This document shows positions 1 to 7,107 of a stretch of DNA of 64,000 nucleotides, piece by piece (the stretch's first letter is position 1; each line of letters begins with the position of its first letter). The stretch is from the NCBI GenBank assembly GCA_016706225.1, contig JADJKB010000022.1:124001-188000 (forward strand). Direction: 5' to 3'. The translations under genes and the position numbers were made by a program. The stretch comes from Myxococcales bacterium. GTDB taxonomy: Bacteria > Myxococcota_A > Polyangia > Polyangiales > Polyangiaceae. The notes under the pieces were generated by a model, which saw only the letters and a list, made by a program, of their open reading frames with translations, was not told the DNA's origin and made no database searches.

Positions 1-800
1 GCGGCCGAACACTTGCTGACGAAGCTGCCGGTTGTCTCGGTGCTGCAGCAGACCTGGCCACCGGTGCAATCTTCCGGGCCGTCGCAATAGACGTCGGGCC
101 CATAACACGACGTGTTGGCAGCCTCGCAGTGAGGATACGTCCCCCCACCCGTCGTGAGTTGGATGCAGCAGAAATTGCTCGGCACGTTGCAGGTTCCACC
201 GCCGCACTTCACGACGTTCGGACCCGATGACGGGTTGCACACCGGACCGTAGTCCGCGCAGCAGTCGTTGCTGCTCGTGCAAGCTGTGTCGCAGAAGCAG
301 TTCGCAGGTGCGACGGGATCTCCGCTGCCACAATGACCTTTGCAAGAGCTCACCCCTGGAGCGCCCCCGGTTCCGCCCCCCCCCGAAACGGCGCCGGTAC
401 CGCCTGTTCCGCCACCGCTCGGTGCGCCGCCACCACTGGGTCCGCCACCGCCACTGGGTGCGCCACCGCCGCTGGGTGCGCCACCGCCACTGGGTGCGCC
501 ACCGCCACTGGGTCCGCCGCCCGCCGGTGCGCCGCCGTCGCCACTCTGGCCACCGCCCGCGGGCGCCCCGCCGCCACTCGGTGCGCCACCTCCGCTGGTC
601 GTGCCACCGCCCCCGCTCTGGCCACCGCCGCCGGAGCTGCCTCCGCCGCTCGTCGAGCCACCAGCACCGCTCGAACCTCCGCCTCCAGAATAGCCCCCGG
701 TGCTTGCGCCCCCCGAGCCAAACAGGTCGCCTTCGTTGCTGCCACCGCAGCCCGCGATGAGCAGAAAGAAGCCAGAAAGTACAAGGGTTCGCTGAAGCAT
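1..800 (-). CDS. Secreted lipoprotein with Gly-rich linker and somatomedin-B-like domain (partial)
   Basis: Starts at the ATG at 800-798 and runs off the left edge, so about 266 codons are visible and the C-terminus is missing. Residues 1-16 form a lipoprotein signal with lipobox LLIAGC, so the protein should be exported and lipidated. About 110 residues of Gly/Ser/Ala/Pro linker follow (repeats such as GGGAPSGGGAPS). Then comes a Cys-dense domain reading CKGHCGSGD, CFCDTAC, SNDCCADYGPVC, whose spacing matches somatomedin-B domains. A second Cys-rich stretch follows (CIQL, CEAANTSC, CDGPEDC, QVCCS). Function unknown; a surface adhesion or protein-binding role is inferred from the SMB fold. 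It lies 77 bases downstream of the outer-membrane barrel gene on the same strand and may be co-transcribed with it. Confidence 0.85.
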   Translation of the reverse strand, partial: MLQRTLVLSGFFLLIAGCGGSNEGDLFGSGGASTGGYSGGGGSSGAGGSTSGGGSSGGGGQSGGGGTTSGGGAPSGGGAPAGGGQSGDGGAPAGGGPSGGGAPSGGGAPSGGGAPSGGGGPSGGGAPSGGGTGGTGAVSGGGGTGGAPGVSSCKGHCGSGDPVAPANCFCDTACTSSNDCCADYGPVCNPSSGPNVVKCGGGTCNVPSNFCCIQLTTGGGTYPHCEAANTSCYGPDVYCDGPEDCTGGQVCCSTETTGSFVSKCSA

Positions 801-877
801 GATCGACTCCGCGCTCGGGGTTACGCTACCTGAGAGAATGACCCAGCTGTGGCGTTAGGTCCACGATCGCGCACGCT

Positions 878-1717
878 TCAGCTCCCGAAAGTGAAGGTTC
901 CGACGGCAACCAGGCGCCAGGGCAGGGCCACACCCTCGCGGTCGCCGTCCGGATTTTTCCCGGGGTCGTGACACTTTTCGCTGCCGCCTTGCTCTTCACA
1001 GATCTTGTTCGAGACGTGCAGGTACGCGCCGAACTGCGGCCCCAACCGGAAGAGCTTCGACACCTGCCATTCGACGCCGATCGCCAACGGGTAGACGATG
1101 CCGCTGGCGGAGTAGCGGTAGGTCCCTGACTTGTTCGATGCCTCGGCGGTCACGCTGCCAAAACCAATGCCGGCCTGGAGGTAGGCGTTGGTGGTTCCAG
1201 GCTCGAACCAATACCAGCGGACGAACGGCGCGATGTAGCTCGAGCCGAAGCTCACGTCCGACGCTTCGTCCTGGAGCTGCCCCTTCCACGAGTCGCGGAC
1301 CTTGAAGCTCCACGCCGCAAGCTCGAGCCCAACCGAGAAGTGATCGTGGAAGCGCCAGCCGCCGCCCAGCCCAAAGGCTGCGCCGCCATCCACGGGGCAG
1401 TCGCTGTCGGGCTTTTTGTTGTCGCAAACCGCGCTGCCGAAGCCGAGCAAAAGGTGGAGCTCGACGGGCTCGCGAGTGGACTTGGCTGTTGGGGTCGCCG
1501 CAGGGGGCGCGCTCATCGGGGCGGGCGCGGGCTGCGCGGCGGTGCCCACACCGGGCTGAGCTGCCGCGGCCGGAGCGGGCTGCGGCGCCGCGGGGGGCGG
1601 AGCTGCGGGGGTAGCTCCCGGTTGTGGCGGAGCTCCCTCCGGAAGCTGGGCTCCCGCGGCCGTCGAGAACAACAGGAACGAGAGCGCAGGGAGATATCGC
1701 TGCATGGTGCGCTGCAT
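878..1717 (-). CDS. Outer-membrane beta-barrel protein with Pro/Ala-rich N-terminal linker
   Basis: 279 residues. The N-terminus has a Sec signal (MQRYLPALSFLLFSTAAGA, cut before QLPEG). About 65 residues of Pro/Ala-rich low-complexity sequence follow, then roughly 185 residues of alternating aromatic/polar strands (HLLLGFGSAV, FGLGGGWRFHDHFSVGLEL, SYIAPFVRWYWFE, NAYLQAGIGFG) ending in LVAVGTFTFGS, as in small 8-10-strand barrels. Either the ATG at 1717 or the in-frame ATG four codons later could be the start; the second gives a cleaner signal peptide. No ligand or enzymatic motif is visible. It is divergent from the lipoprotein at 1895. Confidence 0.8.
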   Translation of the reverse strand: MQRTMQRYLPALSFLLFSTAAGAQLPEGAPPQPGATPAAPPPAAPQPAPAAAAQPGVGTAAQPAPAPMSAPPAATPTAKSTREPVELHLLLGFGSAVCDNKKPDSDCPVDGGAAFGLGGGWRFHDHFSVGLELAAWSFKVRDSWKGQLQDEASDVSFGSSYIAPFVRWYWFEPGTTNAYLQAGIGFGSVTAEASNKSGTYRYSASGIVYPLAIGVEWQVSKLFRLGPQFGAYLHVSNKICEEQGGSEKCHDPGKNPDGDREGVALPWRLVAVGTFTFGS

Positions 1718-1839
1718 TCAGCACCATCCATACCAGATCGGGTTGGCCCAAAAACCCGCACGGGATGCCCCAACGCGTGAACGCGGCCACCCGACGTCGC
1801 AGTGAACGGGCGGGTGCGACCGTGGAGCACATGTCGCAG

Positions 1840-1869
1840 CTGACCCTCCGCCCCCGACACTGCTAGTCT
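1840..1869 (+). promoter_or_regulatory. Possible sigma70-type promoter for the 1895 lipoprotein
   Basis: CTGACC at 1840-1845 and TAGTCT at 1864-1869 are separated by 18 bases, about 25 bases upstream of the ATG at 1895, in the divergent intergenic region. The match is only approximate. Confidence 0.25.
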
Positions 1870-1894
1870 GGCGCTGATCCCCCCAGGCGAATCG

Positions 1895-4096
1895 ATGCGA
1901 CTCAGACTGCTCAGAAGCTTGATGGCCCTCGGCTTGGTGGCGGGAGCTTGCACCCTCGGCGCTCGCGACGACGCCGAGCTCTCGGGCAAGTTTGGCGACG
2001 ACGGCGGCAGCGCCGGTGGCAGTGGCGGCTCGAGCGGAGACGGCGGCGGCAGCGGGGGCGCCGGCGCTTGTGAGAAGGGCTTCGCGGACTGCGACGGGCT
2101 GGCGGCCAACGGCTGTGAGGCGCAAGTCGCGAAGGACCCGAACAACTGCGGCACGTGCAAGACCGTCTGCACGGGTGCCGATGGCAATTCCCCGACCTGC
2201 GTCGACGGAGTCTGCGGCGTATCGAACTGTACGGCGCCGATGGCGGACTGTGACGGCGACGGGACGTGTGAGACGAACACCACGACGTCCGTCGATCACT
2301 GCCAGTTCTGCGGGCAGAAGTGCGTCATCGCCAACGCAACAGCGACGTGTGCGCTCGGCTGCCAGATCGACGAGTGCAGCTCGGGTTTCGAGAACTGCGA
2401 CGGCATCCCGAGCAACGGTTGCGAGACTCCGCTCAACACCAGCGTGAACTGCGGCTCGTGCGGCGCAGCCTGTGCGCTGGCCAACGCCACGGCCAGCTGT
2501 ACCTCGGGCACCTGCGCGTTGACGAAATGCAGCCCGGGTTTCGACGATTGCGACAAGCTGTCGGACACCGGTTGTGAATCGAACGCTCAGACAGACCCGG
2601 CTAATTGTGGAACGTGTGGGACGAAGTGCTCCGCCAACCAGGTGTGCCAGGCGGGCAAATGCATCGTCTCGAACTGCACGCCGCCTACCGCCAACTGCGA
2701 CGCCAACCCAGCGGACTGCGAAACCAACACCGACACGTCGGTCACCCACTGCGGGTTCTGCAACAATCCCTGCAACCTGCCCAACGCAAACGCGGGCTGT
2801 AGCGGCGGCAAGTGCACCGTGACGACCTGCAAGGCAGGTTTCGCGGACTGCGACGGGCTTCCGGCCAACGGTTGCGAGACCAGCCTCGGGACGACGAGCA
2901 ACTGCAAGGCGTGCGGCGACAGTTGCTCGGGCGGCGCCAACGTGGTCACCGCGACCTGCGGTCCAAGCGGGTGTGCCGTCACCTGTGCAGGTGGGTTCAG
3001 CAACTGCAACGGGGCCGTGGGCGACGGGTGTGAGGTCCAGCTGGCTACGGATCCCAAACACTGCGGCTCGTGCGCCAAGGACTGCGCCGTGGGCGCACCG
3101 GCTGGAACACAACCCGGCTGCACGGCGAACGCTTGCACCTACAACTGCGGGGTCGGCACGGCGGACTGTGACAAGAACGGCACGTGTGAGACGAACCTGA
3201 ACACCAGCGCCCAGAACTGCGGCGTGTGCGGGCGCAGCTGCGGCACCACCCAGTGCATCGGGGGCTTCTGCGATCCAGAGAAGGTGGTGACTGCGGCGGG
3301 CGTCACGTCGTTCGACGACGAAGCCACCGGTACCTTCTTCGTCTTCGGGCGCAATCCGGGGGGAGTGTTCCGCGTCGCCAAGAGTGGGTTCGCCGTCACG
3401 ACACTCACGACGGCGCAGCCAGCTTCGTGGCTCGACGCGGCGGGGGCTCAAACGTACTTCTCCAATCAGACGAACGGTCTCTTCAGAGTCAGCACGGGCG
3501 GCGGCGCGGCGAACCAGCTCTCGAGCAACACACAGGTTACATTCCTCGACTACTTCAGCGGTGACATCTGGGTCGTCCAGGGCGCCACGGGCCCCGCCCT
3601 CGGCCGAATCCCGAGCGGTGGGGGCGTAACTACCGTCATCGATCCCACGCCCGGCGGACGCACGGTCCGCGCAGATGGCCAGGTCGTGGTTTGGACGGTG
3701 CCCGCGGCAGGTCTGGTGCGCTACTTGAACGGCAACAACGTCACGACCTTCGCGACCGGTCAGGGCGAGCCGTCCTACGTCGAAACGGACCCAACGCACG
3801 TCTACTGGACCAACGTGACCGACGGCGCCGTACGCAGGAAACCGAAACCACCGGCCGTCGGCAGCGTGCAAGACGTCGCAACGAACAGCCCCAACGCGAA
3901 CGCACTCATTGTTGGCGAGACGGACGTGTACTGGGCCTCGACCGGCTCCAGCGCCGATCTCTGGCGCAAGGACAAGACCGGGGCGGGAACCGCGATCAAG
4001 TTGGCCGCCAACCTCCCGACCGTCACGTGCCTGCGGGTGGATTCTACCCACGTGTACTGGTCCGACAGCAGCGGCCTCAAACGCGTCCCCAAGTAA
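1895..4096 (+). CDS. Lipoprotein with eight Cys modules and a C-terminal beta-propeller
   Basis: 733 residues. A lipoprotein signal (LGLVAGAC) is followed by a short Gly/Ser linker (about residues 30-60). About 400 residues then hold eight tandem Cys modules of 40-50 residues, with pattern GFxDCDGxxxNGCE, an NCGxCGxxC and further Cys pairs. From about residue 465 the Cys disappear and six or so blade-like repeats start, with motifs such as THVYWTNVTDGAV, TDVYWASTG and THVYWSDSSGL, typical of NHL/DUF5050-like beta-propellers. The whole protein should be periplasmic or surface-exposed. Function unknown; ligand binding or matrix contact is inferred. A smaller relative with three modules and the same kind of propeller is at 42836. 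A hairpin-array repeat follows the stop codon. Confidence 0.9.
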   Translation: MRLRLLRSLMALGLVAGACTLGARDDAELSGKFGDDGGSAGGSGGSSGDGGGSGGAGACEKGFADCDGLAANGCEAQVAKDPNNCGTCKTVCTGADGNSPTCVDGVCGVSNCTAPMADCDGDGTCETNTTTSVDHCQFCGQKCVIANATATCALGCQIDECSSGFENCDGIPSNGCETPLNTSVNCGSCGAACALANATASCTSGTCALTKCSPGFDDCDKLSDTGCESNAQTDPANCGTCGTKCSANQVCQAGKCIVSNCTPPTANCDANPADCETNTDTSVTHCGFCNNPCNLPNANAGCSGGKCTVTTCKAGFADCDGLPANGCETSLGTTSNCKACGDSCSGGANVVTATCGPSGCAVTCAGGFSNCNGAVGDGCEVQLATDPKHCGSCAKDCAVGAPAGTQPGCTANACTYNCGVGTADCDKNGTCETNLNTSAQNCGVCGRSCGTTQCIGGFCDPEKVVTAAGVTSFDDEATGTFFVFGRNPGGVFRVAKSGFAVTTLTTAQPASWLDAAGAQTYFSNQTNGLFRVSTGGGAANQLSSNTQVTFLDYFSGDIWVVQGATGPALGRIPSGGGVTTVIDPTPGGRTVRADGQVVVWTVPAAGLVRYLNGNNVTTFATGQGEPSYVETDPTHVYWTNVTDGAVRRKPKPPAVGSVQDVATNSPNANALIVGETDVYWASTGSSADLWRKDKTGAGTAIKLAANLPTVTCLRVDSTHVYWSDSSGLKRVPK

Positions 4097-4102
4097 AGAG
4101 GT

Positions 4103-4243
4103 GTCCAAAAATTGGCCTGGCGCCAGCCGGCGAGGCCGGCCCGCGTGGGGTGGGGCCCCAACGAATTCACTTCGTTGGGGCGGGGAGGCGCGTGCCTCCC
4201 CGATGACAAAGTGAAAGAGCTGTTCAATTCTTGGACAGCTCTT
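4103..4243. repeat. Intergenic hairpin-array element 1
   Basis: A 141-base block of nested inverted repeats between the lipoprotein stop and the kinase start. Outer arms GTCCAAAAATTG (4103-4114) and CAATTCTTGGAC (4225-4236) pair with one mismatch. Inside are CCCCAACGAA/TTCGTTGGGG (4156-4165/4171-4180, loop 5) and GGGGAGGC/GCCTCCCC (4182-4189/4194-4201, loop 4). AAGAGCTGT/ACAGCTCTT (4215-4223/4235-4243) overlaps the outer right arm. It could act as a terminator or be a REP/MITE-like repeat; no transposase is nearby. Confidence 0.6.
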
Positions 4244-4344
4244 GAGCCCTGCTCTCCGCTTGGAGTCGCCGATCTTGGCTGATTTTCGGCCCGAACTCGG
4301 CCCACCTCGCCCCGCATGATACCCTTCCCGGTTCGAGGGCAGTC

Positions 4345-5955
4345 GTGACGGGCACCCCCAGCGTCGAGCCGATCAGCATCATCGGGCGTTATGCGCTCCA
4401 CCAGGAGATCGCTGCGGGCGGCATGGCGACGGTGCACCTCGGGCGCCTGCTCGGGCCGGCGGGTTTCTCCCGAACCGTGGCGGTGAAGCGACTGCACGCG
4501 CAGTTCGCCAAAGATCCCGAGTTCGTCAGCATGTTCCTCGACGAAGCCCGGGTCGCCGCACGCATTCGCCATCCGAACGTCGTGTCGACCCTCGACGTCG
4601 TGGCCCTCGACGGTGAGCTCTTCATCGTCATGGACTACGTCGAAGGTGAGTCGCTCGCGCGTCTGATCCGCGCGGCCCGCGGGCGCGGCGATTGGATCCC
4701 GCTCAAGAACTCGATCTCGATCATGACCAACGTGCTCTACGGCCTACACGGCGCGCACGAAGCGAAGGGGGAGCGCGGCGAGCCGCTCGGGATCGTTCAC
4801 CGGGACATTTCGCCGCAAAACATCCTCGTCGACATCGACGGCAACGCGCGCGTCGTGGACTTCGGCGTTGCCAAGGCGGTGGGGCGCCTGCAGACCACGC
4901 GGGACGGACAGCTCAAGGGCAAACTCTCGTACATGGCGCCGGAGCAGCTACGGGGCGACGCCGTCGATCGCCGCACGGACGTGTTCGCGGCGAGCATCGT
5001 GCTCTGGGAGCTGTTGACCGGCAAACGCTTGTTTCAATCCGAGAACGAGGGCGCAACCTTTGGCAAGGTCATGAACGCCGAGGTCAGCGCGCCGAGCAGC
5101 GTCGATCCGAAGATCCCCCCGGATCTCGATGCGTTGGTGCTGCGTGGCCTGGCCAAGAACCCCGACGACCGTTACGCGACGGCGCTCGACATGGCGGAAG
5201 AGCTCGAGAAGCTCGCGCGGGAACGCCCCACCCAGCGGGAGCTCGGCGGATGGGTGCGGGAGCTCGCTGCGGAGTCCCTGGCCCGGCGCGCCGACCAGGT
5301 ACGCGAGCTGGAGAGCCATTCGGCGGTCGAAGGGCTGCTCGGAGTCGCCGAGGCGCGCGCGCTGTCGTCACCAAACCTGGAAGTTCCCTCCGCACCCGCC
5401 GTCGCCCCGACGGTGCTGATGCCGCAGGCTCCGCCAATCCCCGCCGAAGAGGCCTCGGGGAACTCGAACCTGTCGAGCATCTCGATGACGCGCGGGCCGA
5501 CGCTGCCGCCGCAGCTGGCCTCGCGCAGGAACTTGATGCTTGGCCTCGGGGCGGTGGCGGGCCTGCTGGCGTTCCTCGTGATGATTGTCGGGTTCGTCGC
5601 GATCCGGCGCGCCTCGAGCCGCCCGGATGAGGGGCCGAGTGTGGAGGCGTTACCGACTCCCGCGTCTACGCCGACCAAGATCGAGCCGCGCGAGCCCACC
5701 CCAATCGAGTCACCCTCGCCACCTCCGAGCGCGATTGCGACGGCAGAGGAAAACCCCGCGGCGCCGGAGCTCGCGAAGCCCAAAGCCGACCCCAGTGTCG
5801 CCGTTGCCAAACCGACACCCGCGGCCACCAAGCCGAGTCTTACCAAACCGTCGACCCCAACGACAAAGCCCCAGGCAACGCCCAAGGTCGGCTGCAACCC
5901 GCCCTACACACTGGACAAGGACGGCACGCGCATCCCGAAGCCCGAGTGTTTGTGA
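4345..5955 (+). CDS. Transmembrane Hanks-type Ser/Thr protein kinase
   Basis: 536 residues from a GTG start. Cytoplasmic kinase domain at about 13-275: Gly-rich loop EIAAGGMATVHLG, catalytic Lys48 in VAVKRL, catalytic loop IVHRDISPQN (HRD 152-154), DFG 172-174 and MAPEQL, so all core residues are present. A Pro/Ala linker follows, then one TM helix near 393-417 and a Pro/Thr/Lys-rich extracytoplasmic stretch ending in a two-Cys tail (CNPPY ... PKPECL). By family it phosphorylates Ser/Thr on protein substrates in response to an envelope signal; the actual signal and substrates are not visible. It is a paralogue of the kinase at 36844, which has the same tail, and is flanked by hairpin-array elements on both sides. 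Confidence 0.95.
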   Translation: MTGTPSVEPISIIGRYALHQEIAAGGMATVHLGRLLGPAGFSRTVAVKRLHAQFAKDPEFVSMFLDEARVAARIRHPNVVSTLDVVALDGELFIVMDYVEGESLARLIRAARGRGDWIPLKNSISIMTNVLYGLHGAHEAKGERGEPLGIVHRDISPQNILVDIDGNARVVDFGVAKAVGRLQTTRDGQLKGKLSYMAPEQLRGDAVDRRTDVFAASIVLWELLTGKRLFQSENEGATFGKVMNAEVSAPSSVDPKIPPDLDALVLRGLAKNPDDRYATALDMAEELEKLARERPTQRELGGWVRELAAESLARRADQVRELESHSAVEGLLGVAEARALSSPNLEVPSAPAVAPTVLMPQAPPIPAEEASGNSNLSSISMTRGPTLPPQLASRRNLMLGLGAVAGLLAFLVMIVGFVAIRRASSRPDEGPSVEALPTPASTPTKIEPREPTPIESPSPPPSAIATAEENPAAPELAKPKADPSVAVAKPTPAATKPSLTKPSTPTTKPQATPKVGCNPPYTLDKDGTRIPKPECL

Positions 5956-5962
5956 GCCTTGG

Positions 5963-6176
5963 CTAGTGTGCCGAGTCCGCAAATCGGGCAAGATGTGACC
6001 TCGGCACACTAGCGAATTCGCGGAGCGAATTCCGCGGGGTGAATCGCGCGAAGCGCGAGAGGGGCGCGCGGCGCCCTTTCGAGGAAGATAGTGTCCGCGC
6101 TGCGATAGCAGCGCCGCGCGGAGCGCGGTCCGCAATTCGGTTGCGAATTGCGGATTCACGACACTAGCGGGCCGCC
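5963..6176. repeat. Intergenic hairpin-array element 2
   Basis: Begins 8 bases after the kinase stop. CTAGTGTGCCGAG (5963-5975) pairs perfectly with CTCGGCACACTAG (6000-6012). Further hairpins follow: around GAATTCGC/GCGAATTC near 6013-6032, CGCTGC/GCAGCG near 6097-6113, and CCGCAATTCG/CGAATTGCGG near 6130-6153. A GACACTAG close to the right end echoes the left arm. The kinase and the next gene are convergent here, so termination in both directions is plausible. Confidence 0.6.
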
Positions 6177-6191
6177 GCAGAGAGCTCGCTT

Positions 6192-7058
6192 CTAGAACGC
6201 ACCGCGCACGAAGGCGCTGCCGCCGCTGGGCATCGCACTCAAGCCGACCAGCGTCGCACTCTCGGTCTTTGCGGGCTTCTTGAACAGGAAGTACGCCGCA
6301 GCTCCGAAAGCAACCGCCGACACGCCGAGGGAGATGTCTGCGATCAACATCTTCTGGTGAGCCGCGTCGACGTCAGCGGGGTCACAGCGGGGCGCGCAGG
6401 TGTCGGCGAGGTCGTTCTCTTCACTCTTGCCCGTGCTCCCGAAATACGCAAACGACGCCAGACCCACGACGCCGACACCACCGAGCACGTAGACCAGCAC
6501 CGGCGTCTTGCGTTTGGTTTTGTCGTCGGCCGGCGCTTCGGCGGGCGCCGCAGCGGGGGCGGCCGCCGCCGCTTTTTTCTGCGACGAGAAGTCGGCCAGC
6601 ACCTCGCGGCCTTTCTCGCCTTTCTGAACCGAGATCTCGACCTCGATGGGCTCGAGCCCCTCGACCTCGAAGCGGACTTTGTGTGCGCCCGGGTCGACTC
6701 GCAGCGGGGTGTTCGGCAGCTGGTCGCCGATCGTCTTGCCATCGACGAGCACGCGCACACTGCTGGTCTTCTGCCCCGAGACGTCGAGCGCCGACAGCGC
6801 GAGCGTGGGCTGATCTTTTTCGTTCTCGGCCAGCCAGGGCGTGCAGTCCTTGCGGATGGTCGCCGGACACGCCGCGTCCGCGCACACCACCAGTTTGTCT
6901 CGCGCCTCCTCCAGTTTGTCGGCCTTCCTCAGCTTCTGGGCAGCGACGTAGGCCTGGACACAGGCCTGTTTGGTCGAGTCGGCGTGCGCAACGGTCGGCG
7001 CAGTCAGCACGAGACCCAGCAGGCCCGCGGCGAAGAGGTTGGCGCTCGCGCGATGCAC
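6192..7058 (-). CDS. Signal-peptide protein with PEGA-like domain and two C-terminal TM segments
   Basis: 288 residues from the GTG at 7058; the frame is open further upstream, but this start gives a normal signal peptide ending TAPTVAHA and leaves room after the gene upstream. A helical Cys-containing N-terminal domain follows (KACVQAYVAAQKLRK-like repeat region, CADAACPATIRKDC). A PEGA-like beta domain is next (VRVLVDGKTIGDQLPNTPL, then VDPGAHKVRFEVEG), then an Ala/Lys linker, and two hydrophobic helices (VYVLGGVGVVGLASFAYFG and a segment near ISLGVSAVAFGAAAYFLF). Function unknown. A clear paralogue with the same order lies at 40510-41370. It ends convergent to the kinase at 4345 and is 49 bases downstream of the amidase gene. 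Confidence 0.85.
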   Translation of the reverse strand: MHRASANLFAAGLLGLVLTAPTVAHADSTKQACVQAYVAAQKLRKADKLEEARDKLVVCADAACPATIRKDCTPWLAENEKDQPTLALSALDVSGQKTSSVRVLVDGKTIGDQLPNTPLRVDPGAHKVRFEVEGLEPIEVEISVQKGEKGREVLADFSSQKKAAAAAPAAAPAEAPADDKTKRKTPVLVYVLGGVGVVGLASFAYFGSTGKSEENDLADTCAPRCDPADVDAAHQKMLIADISLGVSAVAFGAAAYFLFKKPAKTESATLVGLSAMPSGGSAFVRGAF

Positions 7059-7107
7059 GACGCCGAGCGTAGCGGTTCCACGTTGCCGCGTCGAACTCGG
7101 AATGTGC

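Noticed and set aside
340..693. Pro-rich frame on the plus strand at the left edge
   Set aside because: It is the antisense image of the Gly-rich linker of the lipoprotein on the minus strand.
1718..4108. Long open frame on the minus strand antisense to the 1895 lipoprotein
   Set aside because: It results from high GC and the regular Cys/Gly codons of the real gene; no protein family features, and the plus-strand lipoprotein is convincing.
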